A DNA stretch of 64,000 nucleotides from JAZUCL01 sp045639125 (GCA_045639125.1 JAZUCL010000014.1:62001-126000); one strand, 5' to 3'. Positions 42,748 to 52,671 are shown, counted from the first letter of the stretch. Made by a program: numbers and translations. The notes: a model not told the origin generated them from the letters alone.

Positions 42748-44406
42748 ATGGCAGAAAAACTAAAAATTATACCACTTGGCGGTTTGAATGAAATTGGTAA
42801 GAATATGACCGTAATTGAGTACGGTAAAGATATTATTGTAGTTGATTGTGGTATTGCATTTCCGGACGAAGAGTTGCTCGGTGTTGACCTTGTTATCCCT
42901 GACATTACCTATCTTCAAAAGAATGCAGAGAAAGTACGTGGCTATCTTATCACCCACGGCCATGAAGATCACATAGGTGCTATCCCCTATGTGCTTCGTG
43001 ATGTTGACGCTCCTGTATACGGCACGAAACTGACTTTAGGAATTATTGAAACTCGTCTTGCAGAACATCGTATGTTAGACTCAGTTGAACTTGTCAATGT
43101 ATCGGCAGGTGAAACAAGAAAAATCGGTTGTTTTAGCGTTGAGTTTATTCGCACAAACCACTCTATTGCAGACTCAGTTGCACTTGCTATAAACACGCCT
43201 GTCGGTACAATAATTATGACAGGTGATTTTAAGATTGATGCTACCCCCGTTGCAGGTGAGATGATTGACTTGACTCGTTTTGGTGAGTACGGCAAAAAAG
43301 GTGTTCTGCTTTTAATGTCAGACTCCACAAACGCTGAACGGCCCGGCTTTGCAATGAGTGAAAAGAAAGTCGGCGAGTCTCTTGACTATCAGTTCAAAAA
43401 TTGTGACAGCCGTATTATCATTGCAACATTTGCATCAAACGTCCATCGTATTCAGCAAATTATAGACTCGGCGGTAAAGTATGGCAGGCATATTGCCGTA
43501 TCCGGCAGAAGTATGGAAACGATAATTTCTGTCGCAACTGACCTTGGATATCTGTCTATCCCTGACGGTGTACTCGTTGAATTGACGGCAATTAACCGAT
43601 ATCCAAAAAATAAACTTTGTATTATAACAACAGGTAGTCAGGGCGAGACTATGAGTGCTCTTTATCGTATGGCTTTTTCAGGTCACAAGCAAGTTGATAT
43701 TGGTGCAGGCGACAAAGTAATTATTTCCGCATCGCCTATTCCCGGAAACGAAAAGAGCGTATATCGCATGATAAACGAATTTGTCCGTAAGGGTGCAGAG
43801 GTTGTATATGAGCGTCTTGCGGATATTCACGTCTCCGGACACGCTTGTCAGGAGGAACTTCGTATTATTCTTGCGTTGACAAAACCAAAGTTCTTCCTCC
43901 CTGTCCATGGTGAACACCGCCACTTAAAGAGTCACGCAAATCTTGCTCGTCAAATTGGCATGGAGTCAAAAAACATATTTATCGGCGATATTGGCAAGCC
44001 CCTTGAATTAAGTAGAAACAGTGCAAAGTTTGCGTCTGTAGTTCCGTCAGGTAAAGTGTTAATTGACGGTCTCGGTGTCGGTGACGTGGGAAGTGTTGTT
44101 CTTCGTGACAGAAAGCATCTCGCACAGGACGGTCTTATTGTTGTTGTTATGTCCCTTAGCAGTGAGGACGGCTCCGTAATTGCAGGGCCTGATATTGTTT
44201 CTCGTGGTTTCATTTACGTGCGTGAAGCAGAGGATCTTATGGAGGAGATGCGTATTCTCGCCGCTGAGACGCTCGATAGGTGTATAGATGACAATATTTC
44301 CGATTGGTCAACTATTAAGAGTATGGTTAAAAATGCAATTTCCAATATGCTTTATCAAAAGACGAAACGCAGTCCTATGATTTTGCCTGTTATTATGGAA
44401 ATATAA
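42748..44406 (+). CDS. rnj: Ribonuclease J
   Basis: 552-residue metallo-beta-lactamase/beta-CASP RNase with 5'-3' exonuclease and endonuclease activity, central to mRNA turnover and rRNA maturation. HGHEDH (70-75) holds the metal ligands, SDSTNAERPG, and the beta-CASP motifs and C-terminal GVGDVGSVVLRDR are present. Only one RNase J gene is visible. An AAAGAGG site precedes the ATG. Confidence 0.96.
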   Translation: MAEKLKIIPLGGLNEIGKNMTVIEYGKDIIVVDCGIAFPDEELLGVDLVIPDITYLQKNAEKVRGYLITHGHEDHIGAIPYVLRDVDAPVYGTKLTLGIIETRLAEHRMLDSVELVNVSAGETRKIGCFSVEFIRTNHSIADSVALAINTPVGTIIMTGDFKIDATPVAGEMIDLTRFGEYGKKGVLLLMSDSTNAERPGFAMSEKKVGESLDYQFKNCDSRIIIATFASNVHRIQQIIDSAVKYGRHIAVSGRSMETIISVATDLGYLSIPDGVLVELTAINRYPKNKLCIITTGSQGETMSALYRMAFSGHKQVDIGAGDKVIISASPIPGNEKSVYRMINEFVRKGAEVVYERLADIHVSGHACQEELRIILALTKPKFFLPVHGEHRHLKSHANLARQIGMESKNIFIGDIGKPLELSRNSAKFASVVPSGKVLIDGLGVGDVGSVVLRDRKHLAQDGLIVVVMSLSSEDGSVIAGPDIVSRGFIYVREAEDLMEEMRILAAETLDRCIDDNISDWSTIKSMVKNAISNMLYQKTKRSPMILPVIMEI

Positions 44407-44407
44407 A

Positions 44408-44444
44408 ACATTGCCGTGTATCAAAACGATACACGGCATTTTTT
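44408..44444. terminator. Bidirectional terminator between rnj and the comEC-holA run
   Basis: Perfect 11-bp stem TGCCGTGTATC/GATACACGGCA with a 5-base loop, followed by TTTTTT. Confidence 0.9.
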
Positions 44445-44447
44445 GTG

Positions 44448-45197
44448 CTATCTTTTTATCTCATAAATATATCCACGTTTATCACGGCTGACTCGTCGTA
44501 CAAGTGAAAGATTTGAAAAAAGCCTCAACGCAGATGACATAATATTTGCCTTTAGATTTGTCTGCTTTGCCGCTTCTTTAGCGGTAAATTGGGCAGGAAG
44601 TCCGTCAGGAAGTAATTTTACAAACTCCCACGGTGCAAACACACAATCACCACAAATATCAGTCACAACTCGATCCATTCGAGTGGCTCCACGTTTTTTA
44701 TCCTCGCTCCAACCGTTTTTATATTTGTACTCGTCTGCGGTAACTGTTATAAGACGAAGTCTTAAATTTTCATGACCTGCAAGGTCTCCTAAGCCAATTA
44801 ACTCACGTAAAACATCTGAATATTTACCCTTTCGTGGTGAGCGTCTGCCACCGCTTATCTCACCTGTATCAGGCTCAATCCAGTAGACGTGTTTCTCCTT
44901 TACAATAGGATACACAACTGTTACTACGTTTTTATCAAGCAAAACAGACAGTTTTTTCTTTAGTGAGAAAAAATTCCTCGTCTGTATCTCAAATATACCA
45001 TTGTCGTTGACTATATCGCATACCAAATTGCCGATTCGCTTTTCCCAATTATCCGGGTTTTCATCTATGTATGCTTTAAGGCTGCCATGTAAACTTCCCT
45101 CGTTAAGCGTTCCAATCCCTTGCTCGCCCTTTACTCCAACAAGCCGTTTTGTCTGTCTACTCTTTCCCATCGTCAAGTTCCGCCACCGCCGTTTCAT
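44448..45197 (-). CDS. Uncharacterised protein with C-terminal winged-helix-like region
   Basis: 249 residues, not recognised. The N-terminal half contains IGNLVCDIVNDNGIFEIQTR followed by FFSLKKKLSVLL, which could be a nuclease-like core (D...E-x-Q), but this is weak. GGRRSPRKGKYSDVLRELIG is basic. The last 60 residues (LPAQFTAKEAAKQTNLKANI, MSSALRLFSNLSLVRRVS) look like a winged helix. It overlaps the end of rnmV by 41 bases from ATG 45197 (GGAG 4 bases upstream); a second ATG at 45170 is also possible. Its place after rnmV suggests RNA or DNA processing. Confidence 0.6.
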   Translation of the reverse strand: MKRRWRNLTMGKSRQTKRLVGVKGEQGIGTLNEGSLHGSLKAYIDENPDNWEKRIGNLVCDIVNDNGIFEIQTRNFFSLKKKLSVLLDKNVVTVVYPIVKEKHVYWIEPDTGEISGGRRSPRKGKYSDVLRELIGLGDLAGHENLRLRLITVTADEYKYKNGWSEDKKRGATRMDRVVTDICGDCVFAPWEFVKLLPDGLPAQFTAKEAAKQTNLKANIMSSALRLFSNLSLVRRVSRDKRGYIYEIKR

Positions 45198-45756
45198 ACT
45201 GCTCCAAAGTCACTACCGCCGACAACGCATCTAACAAGCCGTTACCTGTCAGGCGTGTGGGAAGTCCCAATTTTGTTAGCAGTTTCTCACGGCGAATACT
45301 GCTGTCAGGTGTACCGCTTAGTCTGTCTGCATAAAGACGTGCTTTCGTCAGCCCGTTATGTCCTGCCAAAGTATCTCCGTCAATTGTCGCTCCACTTCTA
45401 CGCAGACAATCTACAAGAGTCTGTCTGTCCATGCCCTCTACACCTAACTTGCCCTCTTTTGAGCCGACACTCTTTCGCTTTTCCTTGCCGAATATGTCGG
45501 GGATATAGGCTTGCTTTATGTATTTTGGGTCTATCGCACCTTTTAAGTGGCCACGAATTACAAATCCCGCTCTGTCTGAGTCGGTCAAGATTAAAAGACC
45601 TCTCGTTTTGGCAAGGAGTCGTAAATATTCAAGTTTATCCCTGTCCTTAAAAATACGAAATCCGCCTGTTTCCACAATTATGGCATCGAAAATCTGTGAC
45701 AGGGTATTCTTGTCGTACTTTCCCTCCACAACAATAGCCTCTTTTACTTTAATCAT
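45157..45756 (-). CDS. rnmV: Ribonuclease M5
   Basis: Toprim endonuclease that matures 5S rRNA. 199 residues. IVVEGKYDKNTLSQI (8-22) holds the catalytic glutamate, and LLILTDSDRAGFVIRG the DxD motif. YIPDIFGKEKRK and VGSKEGKLGVEGM are typical. The ATG overlaps the holA stop (ATGA). The usual ksgA partner is not next to it. Confidence 0.94.
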   Translation of the reverse strand: MIKVKEAIVVEGKYDKNTLSQIFDAIIVETGGFRIFKDRDKLEYLRLLAKTRGLLILTDSDRAGFVIRGHLKGAIDPKYIKQAYIPDIFGKEKRKSVGSKEGKLGVEGMDRQTLVDCLRRSGATIDGDTLAGHNGLTKARLYADRLSGTPDSSIRREKLLTKLGLPTRLTGNGLLDALSAVVTLEQYETAVAELDDGKE

Positions 45757-46790
45757 ACTCGACCTACCGTTTCCATAAGGGTGAGCAGAAGTATTCTCAT
45801 CACCTCATAATCCTCTTGTCGTGATGATTTAAGTGCCTTGTCTGCATTGGCACAAAGGAGTGTGCCGGTTCTCAGTGCAGGAAGAGAATTTCGACGTGCC
45901 GCCGATACAAGATTATCTGCTTGGAACGAATAGCCAAGTCCAAACAGTTTACTTATATATTCCTTTCCCTCGCCATTTTCTAATGCACATTTTGTAATAT
46001 ACAGCCTACGCATTTGTCTTGCAAGCATAGCACAGATAAGTACCGCCGGTTCTCTTAACAGTATCATCTTTTCAAGTTCGTTCATTGCCTGTACGCATTT
46101 GCCTGACGATACGTAATCGCACAAATCAAATACTCTCGATTCAACGCCACGAGTGGCAACCGCCTCTATATCCTCTCGGCGTACTACTGCGTATGGTGCA
46201 TAGGCGGCAACTTTAGATATTTCATTTTGGAGCATATACATATCCGTACCACAGTAGAACGAAAGATAATCTATATCGGAGTTTTCAATATTCTTTCTAA
46301 GGTCTGCAAATCGTCTGCGTATCCAGTCACGAAGTTCAACTGCAGATGCAGGGACAAAGTTTGCTGTTACACCAACTTTCGACACTACTTGATACATCTT
46401 CGTCCGTCTGTCAGGCTTAAATTCCACGTTGTCGTATAAAAAGACGAGGCACACCTCTTGGGGTAAATCTGACAGGAGCGTTAAAAGGTCTGACGACGTT
46501 TCTTTGAATATATCGAAGTTTTTTATAACGATAAGTTTCTTATCGCTCATTACAGGCACACTTTGTACTGCCTCGTCTAAATCGGCGATTGAAAGGCCCT
46601 TGCCGTCAAACTCCACATAATTAAATTCCTCTAACCCTGACGGCACAATACGCTTTTTGAGAATATCCACCGCAGCGTCACGGCGATACTTCTCCTCTCC
46701 GTAAAACACATATAAACGCAATATATCATTCTTTGACAGTGCGTGTATCCACTCTCTGCCTACCGCATCTTCACTTGCTTTTTTTGCCAC
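45753..46790 (-). CDS. holA: DNA polymerase III delta subunit
   Basis: Clamp-loader delta, 345 residues. RLYVFYGEEKYRRDAAVDIL near the N-terminus, KLIVIKNFDIFKE, and YCGTDMYMLQNEISKVAAY in the lid domain are family features. The start is a GTG 8 bases after AAAGGAGG; another GTG inside the ribosome site was rejected. It is downstream of comEC, a classical arrangement in Gram-positives. Confidence 0.92.
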   Translation of the reverse strand: MAKKASEDAVGREWIHALSKNDILRLYVFYGEEKYRRDAAVDILKKRIVPSGLEEFNYVEFDGKGLSIADLDEAVQSVPVMSDKKLIVIKNFDIFKETSSDLLTLLSDLPQEVCLVFLYDNVEFKPDRRTKMYQVVSKVGVTANFVPASAVELRDWIRRRFADLRKNIENSDIDYLSFYCGTDMYMLQNEISKVAAYAPYAVVRREDIEAVATRGVESRVFDLCDYVSSGKCVQAMNELEKMILLREPAVLICAMLARQMRRLYITKCALENGEGKEYISKLFGLGYSFQADNLVSAARRNSLPALRTGTLLCANADKALKSSRQEDYEVMRILLLTLMETVGRV

Positions 46791-46839
46791 GACGGACACC
46801 TCCTTTCATCTTCTATAAGTATATCACACTTTTTTGAAA

Positions 46840-49095
46840 TTACAAAGTAAATTGCACAAGGATTTTTTCATAGTCTGGAAAATATACGTTATTTCTCTCG
46901 CCAAAACTATCCCATACCTTTTCATCTACTCCGTCATAACCTGTACAGATAATGGTAGTGTCAGGAGAAAGTACGTTGTCCGGTAGAAGATTTTGCCCGT
47001 AATACGAGGACAACGCCACAATATTCGGTGAAAAGTTCAATTTATCTGTGGCTTCCTTTAGTGTTTCCGTCTTTACGTTTCCCGTTACAAGAAGTGACAT
47101 ATCGCCTGACACGGCATATACGCACAATCTGCCTCTGTCTGTCAGAGAATTTCCTGCTACCGCCAAAGTCGCCGATATGTTTCCAACTTCGTATGTACGC
47201 TCATACATCATTTCACTTTCCGACAGTATTTGTACTTTCGTACCGTATAAAAGTGCCGTTTGAGTTATTTCCTTTGCCGTATTGGCACTTTTCTCATCGT
47301 ATGGTACAGGTAGTACAATCTTTGAAACATCCATCTTTTCTGCGAAGTTTTTGTATCTGTTTACGCTAACCGAGTTGTAGTCAGTGAATACGAGCAGGTC
47401 TACATTGTCTACACGATGGAGTCGTAATTCCTCCATCCCCTCATATACGTCTGCGTATCCTCCACAGTTGACTAAAAGGCAATCATCGTCAGCAATTACC
47501 GATACCATTTGACCGCCTCGCATTTGTGGTACTAACACACTACCTATACGCATATCGCTGTTAAGTCGAAGCAGTCCGCATACAGTCCATAACACAACAA
47601 GCAGATATACACACTTCAGTACCGCCTTACCGCCATTTGCACCACGCTTCACTGCGTAAAATGAAAGTGGTATAAGAATATATCCTCCTAAAATTGCAAA
47701 CAGCAAGTACAAATCACTTGCAGTATATGCAAACGGTACATTTGACAGTATCTCAACCGCTTTATAAAATAGTCGTACCGCCCACTCTGTAACTGATGTA
47801 AGTAGCGGCAGAAAACTCGGTAGTATAAAAACAAATACTGCACACCCTACACTGAGCATAAACATTACTCCTACTAAACTTGAAAGCATAATGTTTGCAA
47901 TGGGTGAAATGAAAGACATCTCTTGAAAGTACACTACCAAAATCGGCAGTATAAATATCTGTGCACAAATGGTTGTGGATAGTGAGGCACATACACCCTC
48001 TAAAAGACTATTGAATATCTTAACTTTGTATCTCGGTAGAGAGTTTAACATAAAATATTTAAGACGTGTACCCCACAGGGTGATACCGGCAGATGAACCA
48101 AAACTCAGCCACAGTCCCACGTCCTGTACGCTATATGGATTCATACACAAAATACACACCGCCGCAATGCCCATACTGGTAAGGGTATCTGCCTCTCTAT
48201 GAGCAGGAAAAGAGAAAATCCACACGATTTGTACTATAACAGCACGAAGTACTGACGGTGTTGCTCCTGTCATTAAAGTAAAAAACAAAAGTATTGGGAT
48301 TGCAAGTGTCATTCCAAGCCTTCTGCGAAACAGTTGTATAAGCAAACCTGTGAGAAAGGATATGTGAAATCCCGATACGGCAACAATGTGACTAAGTCCT
48401 GTCTGTCGAAGTTGGCGTTTCTGTGTTGCCGTCATTGAACTTTTTGCTCCTAACAAAAGTGCTGAGATAAAACCTGCACTTTCCTCAGACATTACATTCT
48501 CAAACTCTTTTTCAATTTTATGCGATACACAACGTGGAAACAGCATATGTGGAATTTTTGATGGAGTAGTATGCTGCGTAACTTCTCTTAATTGAACTCT
48601 AATCCATACACCGTGAGCAAGGTCGTATCCTCGCTGTGTCTGTCGTGGCAGTGAAAACTGACCAAACACTTTCAGCACATCACCAATATCTGCCTCAAAT
48701 ATTTCCTTAGATGTTACTCTCACTGTAAAATTTTCCTTGTTGTCTCCGATACGATTCACCTTTGCGTCAAATGACATATACCCCTCGTAAACCGTTGGCT
48801 TTTCAATTACCGTCAATTCTATGTTTTCTGTACTGCCGTCAAAAGCCTCTATTGGTTTTATGACACGTATAGTCCATGTTGTCACTAAAACAGATGCAAA
48901 CAGTATGCCACAGGCAATATAAAGGAGCATTTTTGAAAGGTTAGTCGGTTCATGGTAGTAGTGGTAAAGTCCTTGACAAATTGCAATTATTAAGGCAATG
49001 GTAAGAGATATTATATACCACTCACTTGGCACAAAAAGTATAAGAAAAAAGGTGGTGCAAAGCATGCCCAACACAAAAATCAACGTCTTGTTCAT
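46840..49095 (-). CDS. comEC: ComEC/Rec2 DNA-uptake channel, degenerate MBL domain
   Basis: 751 residues: DUF4131-type N-terminus, competence membrane domain (SHIVAVSGFHISFLTGLLIQ, GATPSVLRAVIVQ) and a C-terminal metallo-beta-lactamase-like domain. In that last domain the expected HxHxDH metal motif is replaced by TDYNSVSVNRY, so metal-dependent nuclease activity is unlikely. CLLVNCGGYAD keeps the fold's early strands. Function in single-strand DNA import or in envelope processes is not demonstrated. Start: ATG after GGGAGCAGG; an upstream GTG overlaps that site. Confidence 0.9.
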   Translation of the reverse strand: MNKTLIFVLGMLCTTFFLILFVPSEWYIISLTIALIIAICQGLYHYYHEPTNLSKMLLYIACGILFASVLVTTWTIRVIKPIEAFDGSTENIELTVIEKPTVYEGYMSFDAKVNRIGDNKENFTVRVTSKEIFEADIGDVLKVFGQFSLPRQTQRGYDLAHGVWIRVQLREVTQHTTPSKIPHMLFPRCVSHKIEKEFENVMSEESAGFISALLLGAKSSMTATQKRQLRQTGLSHIVAVSGFHISFLTGLLIQLFRRRLGMTLAIPILLFFTLMTGATPSVLRAVIVQIVWIFSFPAHREADTLTSMGIAAVCILCMNPYSVQDVGLWLSFGSSAGITLWGTRLKYFMLNSLPRYKVKIFNSLLEGVCASLSTTICAQIFILPILVVYFQEMSFISPIANIMLSSLVGVMFMLSVGCAVFVFILPSFLPLLTSVTEWAVRLFYKAVEILSNVPFAYTASDLYLLFAILGGYILIPLSFYAVKRGANGGKAVLKCVYLLVVLWTVCGLLRLNSDMRIGSVLVPQMRGGQMVSVIADDDCLLVNCGGYADVYEGMEELRLHRVDNVDLLVFTDYNSVSVNRYKNFAEKMDVSKIVLPVPYDEKSANTAKEITQTALLYGTKVQILSESEMMYERTYEVGNISATLAVAGNSLTDRGRLCVYAVSGDMSLLVTGNVKTETLKEATDKLNFSPNIVALSSYYGQNLLPDNVLSPDTTIICTGYDGVDEKVWDSFGERNNVYFPDYEKILVQFTL

Positions 49096-49113
49096 GCCTG
49101 CTCCCACCTTATA

Positions 49114-49794
49114 TCAATTCTTTTTTTTGTTTTGAATAAATAGAGAAGGAATATTTATATTTTTCTTTCTTGTGTACATTCTAATCCATGCAATAATTAT
49201 TGTGCAAAGGTATACTGCAAATGTTTTATCCATATACGGCAAGATGTAGTAGTATAAAATCGCACCAAAAATTGCCGCCGTTGCGTATATTTCACGTCTT
49301 AATATCATCGGCTTTTTTCCAATCATCACATCACGTAAAAGGCCTCCGCCTGTACCTGAAACAACTCCTAAAAATACAGTCATGAATACGTTGTCGCCTT
49401 TTCCGTATGCAATAGACATATTTACACCTGCTATTACAAAAAAGCCCATACCGATAGAGTCGCAAAGGGTAACAAGATAGTCAAATCGTTCCTTTATTTC
49501 ACGGCTCTTTTCCGTATCGAATCGTTGCTTTACCCGTTGCATACGCATAAAATTTTCAACGAGTATAACTATAACCGCCGTTATGCTTGCTACTATACAG
49601 TACATTGGAGTTGCAAACATAACAGGTACTTCAACATTCAATATCAAGTCACGGATTAAACCTCCTCCAACTGCCGTGACTGATGCCATAACAATAACGC
49701 CAAAAATATCAAGTCTGTTTTCAATTGCCGCACTTGCTCCAAACACGGCGAATGACGCTATAGCGATTATTTCAAGGGTATATTCAAAATTCAC
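49114..49794 (-). CDS. TRIC-type cation channel family protein (UPF0126)
   Basis: 226 residues, seven predicted membrane helices in two repeats. The paired motifs AVGGGLIRDLIL and GTGGGLLRDVMIG are the signature of the TRIC/UPF0126 family. It likely conducts K+ or another monovalent cation, although physiological substrates in bacteria are uncertain. The C-terminal tail is Lys/Asn-rich. It lies 18 bases before comEC and 12 after the phosphatase-acetyltransferase gene. Confidence 0.88.
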   Translation of the reverse strand: MNFEYTLEIIAIASFAVFGASAAIENRLDIFGVIVMASVTAVGGGLIRDLILNVEVPVMFATPMYCIVASITAVIVILVENFMRMQRVKQRFDTEKSREIKERFDYLVTLCDSIGMGFFVIAGVNMSIAYGKGDNVFMTVFLGVVSGTGGGLLRDVMIGKKPMILRREIYATAAIFGAILYYYILPYMDKTFAVYLCTIIIAWIRMYTRKKNINIPSLFIQNKKKN

Positions 49795-49806
49795 AATATC
49801 TACCCC

Positions 49807-50988
49807 TTACTGTGTAAATTTCTTTTGTGCAATATCTTTTTTCATAACATACTGACCGCTAAGACGTTTCTTTTGCGGAAACTCTTTTGTAAATCCAAGT
49901 CGCTCATACATTTTTATTGCGTATGTATTTGTTTTCGACACGTTGAGCCTTATTGTATCGCAATCTCTTAAACGATAGTAAAATATAGCCTTACCGACAA
50001 GTTGTGCTCCGAGACCCATACGACGATACGGCTCAATTAAATATAAAAACGCTATATGTCCCACTTTATACTCATCATTTTGACGTGTATCAAGCATTAA
50101 AAGACCTATATCTTTATCGCCATGTACTGCGAAAATAACGCTGTCAGGGCTTTTTTCATATATGCCCTTTGTGTTATTTACAAAAAAGCCTGCATCAAAT
50201 TTATCCGTTGTACCATACACAGCACGCCATGCATCTTCACCAAAGGAGCGTATTTTCGGTAAATCTTTCCACAAGTCTGCCACACGATACCTTAAATCGA
50301 AACCAAATCTGCCTATAGGCTTTACGTCAGGGTGCCACGCCTTCGGACGCTCTGCACGAATATACTTTTCTGGTAAAGAGTCAAGATGTGTCATGTCGTT
50401 TTCGTACTCAATTTCCATAGTGCCGTTGTCACATACGTTTATTTTCGTAACTGACGTATTGCCAAAATAACTGTTCATGGAAAAATATTCCATGCTCTTA
50501 TTCTTAACATACGCCACAAAGGACGCAACAGCAACGCCATGAGATGCAACTAAAATCGTCTTTCCGACATTCGCCTTTACGATGTTTGAAATTGCATTGT
50601 AGACACGTACTCCCACATCTCTTGGTGATTCACCTTTAGGTGTAACTATATCACACGTTTTACTGTTGCAAGCAAGTTCAAACGAAGGGTCTATATAGTT
50701 TATCTCACCCCACGAAAGTCCCTCGTATTCACCAAAATTCATTTCACGAAGGCCTCTGTCACATTGTACTTGCAACCCCTTTACATCGGCAACTGCCTTT
50801 GCAGTCATTGCCGCACGATACAAGTCACTTGAGTATACCGTATCAATATCTACCGACATAAATCTATTTGCAAGGCATTTAAGTTGATGTGTTGCATTTT
50901 CAGTAAGCAGTCCGTCATACTGACCTTGACACACTCGATAGAGATTACCCTCCGCCTGTGCGTGACGAATGAGATATACAGTTGTCAT
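49807..50988 (-). CDS. Histidine phosphatase-GNAT acetyltransferase fusion
   Basis: 393 residues. The N-terminal 200 residues are a histidine phosphatase (IRHAQAEGN with phospho-acceptor His9; YSSDLYRAAMTA, REMNFGEYEGLSW, VASHGVAVASFV). The C-terminal 150 residues are a GNAT acetyltransferase (VGHIAFLYLIEPYRRMGLGA, LRLNVSKTNTYAIKMYERLG). The linker (RAERPKAWHPDVKP) is well formed, and no frameshift is seen. Substrates are unknown. Lies between pyrD and the channel gene. Confidence 0.85.
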   Translation of the reverse strand: MTTVYLIRHAQAEGNLYRVCQGQYDGLLTENATHQLKCLANRFMSVDIDTVYSSDLYRAAMTAKAVADVKGLQVQCDRGLREMNFGEYEGLSWGEINYIDPSFELACNSKTCDIVTPKGESPRDVGVRVYNAISNIVKANVGKTILVASHGVAVASFVAYVKNKSMEYFSMNSYFGNTSVTKINVCDNGTMEIEYENDMTHLDSLPEKYIRAERPKAWHPDVKPIGRFGFDLRYRVADLWKDLPKIRSFGEDAWRAVYGTTDKFDAGFFVNNTKGIYEKSPDSVIFAVHGDKDIGLLMLDTRQNDEYKVGHIAFLYLIEPYRRMGLGAQLVGKAIFYYRLRDCDTIRLNVSKTNTYAIKMYERLGFTKEFPQKKRLSGQYVMKKDIAQKKFTQ

Positions 50989-51002
50989 TTACTCACCTTT
51001 CA

Positions 51003-51911
51003 CTATACCTTTACGCTACCGCTTAACTCACTTATTTTTTCAATTCCGTGGCTTTCCATATACTTATAGATGCCGTCACGGATTTTAATAGGAGCGTAGG
51101 GATCCATAATACACGCAGTACCAACGCTTACAGCAGTTGCACCTGCAATAAGCATTTCAACTGCATCTTCTCCGCTTGTAATACCGCCCATACCAAGAAT
51201 TGGTATAGATACCGCCTGACGCACCTGATACACCATACGCACAGCAATGGGAAGTACGGCAGGGCCTGACATACCGCCCATAATATTTCCCAAAATCGGA
51301 CGGCGAGTGTTTATATCAATACGCATACCAAGTATGGTATTGATAAGTGCAATTCCGTCTGCACCTGCCTGCTCTGCAGCCTTTGCAATAGTGACAATAT
51401 CTGTGACGTTCGGTGACAGTTTAACAAGAAACGGACAGTTTGTATGGGCTTTTACGCCCTGTGTTATCTGTGCTACCATATCGGGGTCTGTGCCAAACAC
51501 TTTACCGCCTGCTCGAACATTTGGGCATGATACGTTCACTTCCAGCATATCAATTCCCGCTGCACACAGTTTGTCTGTCATAACACAGTAGTCCTCGACA
51601 GAATTGCCTGAAATATTTGCTATAATCTTCGTATCAAACTGCCTTAAATACGGCAGTTCATTTTGTATAAACGCATCGACACCCGGATTTTGAAGTCCCA
51701 CACTGTTTAGCATACCTGACGGTGTTTCTGCAATTCGTGGTGGTTTATTGCCGGGACGTTCATGGAGTGTCAATCCTTTAACACTGATACCGCCTAACTC
51801 ACTAAGGTTATAATATTCGCTGTATTCGTGGCCAAAACCAAAAGTGCCAGATGCCGGAATGACAGGGTTTTTTAGAGTTACACCACACAGATTTGTCGTC
51901 AAATCAATCAT
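51003..51911 (-). CDS. pyrD: Dihydroorotate dehydrogenase B, catalytic subunit
   Basis: FMN enzyme oxidising dihydroorotate to orotate, class 1B, 302 residues. NPVIPASGTFGFG at the start, SVKGLTLHERPGN, the catalytic-cysteine loop NVSCPNVRAGG, and GMGGITSGEDAVEMLIAGA are all present. It works as a heterotetramer with PyrK, which is encoded immediately upstream and overlaps by 8 bases. NAD+ is the expected acceptor through PyrK. Confidence 0.96.
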   Translation of the reverse strand: MIDLTTNLCGVTLKNPVIPASGTFGFGHEYSEYYNLSELGGISVKGLTLHERPGNKPPRIAETPSGMLNSVGLQNPGVDAFIQNELPYLRQFDTKIIANISGNSVEDYCVMTDKLCAAGIDMLEVNVSCPNVRAGGKVFGTDPDMVAQITQGVKAHTNCPFLVKLSPNVTDIVTIAKAAEQAGADGIALINTILGMRIDINTRRPILGNIMGGMSGPAVLPIAVRMVYQVRQAVSIPILGMGGITSGEDAVEMLIAGATAVSVGTACIMDPYAPIKIRDGIYKYMESHGIEKISELSGSVKV

Positions 51912-52671
51912 CGAATATCACATCCTTTGCGTTAAATACAGGACCGTCTTTACAAACATGCTTGTATGTATAGCCTTCTTCATTTGGACTTACTGCCTTA
52001 CACGCACATACAAGACACGCACCGACACCACAACCCATACGTTCTTCCATAGATACAAGGCATGGGATATTTCTTTCACTTGCCATTCGTGCAACTGCAC
52101 GAAGCATCACCTTTGGACCGCAAGCGTAAATTGCCGTATATTCATTTTCTTTTAGAAGTTTCTCGGCGGCAATTCCCACATGACCGCAAATACCATAAGA
52201 GCCGTCATCGGTAGTTACTAACACATTCTCGCACACCTTTTCAAATTCTTCTTTCAAGATGACATTCTTTTCACTTCTAAAGCCTAAAATCATATCTGAT
52301 GCGTCTAATTTTTTCGCCGTGTACAACATAGGCGGTACACCTATACCACCGCCAATTAACAAAATCTTGCCCTTTTCGTTGACAGAGAATCCGTTTCCTG
52401 ACGGGCCGACAATGTCAAGGGTAGCCGTTTCATTTTGCATTGCAAGCCACAAAGTGCCTTTGCCCTTGACCTCATAGACAATACGCACAGTATCAGCATT
52501 TGCATCACACACGCTGATAGGACGACGAAGTATATTTGCCTCTCCGCATTTAACATGGATAAACTGTCCTGGTCTGCATGCAGCCGCCAAAACAGGACAG
52601 TAGATAGTCATATCGTAAATATTCGGTGCAATCTCAGTATTTTTTATAACCTTTGCATCGTTTACCTGCAT
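51904..52671 (-). CDS. pyrK: Dihydroorotate dehydrogenase B, electron-transfer subunit
   Basis: 255 residues with ferredoxin reductase domains: LRRPISVCD for FAD, IGGGIGVPPMLY for NAD(H), and the [2Fe-2S] site MGCGVGACLVCAC ... HVCKDGP (C-x4-C-x2-C and a distal C). It passes electrons from the FMN of PyrD to NAD+. It follows pyrF by 26 bases. Confidence 0.95.
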   Translation of the reverse strand: MQVNDAKVIKNTEIAPNIYDMTIYCPVLAAACRPGQFIHVKCGEANILRRPISVCDANADTVRIVYEVKGKGTLWLAMQNETATLDIVGPSGNGFSVNEKGKILLIGGGIGVPPMLYTAKKLDASDMILGFRSEKNVILKEEFEKVCENVLVTTDDGSYGICGHVGIAAEKLLKENEYTAIYACGPKVMLRAVARMASERNIPCLVSMEERMGCGVGACLVCACKAVSPNEEGYTYKHVCKDGPVFNAKDVIFDD

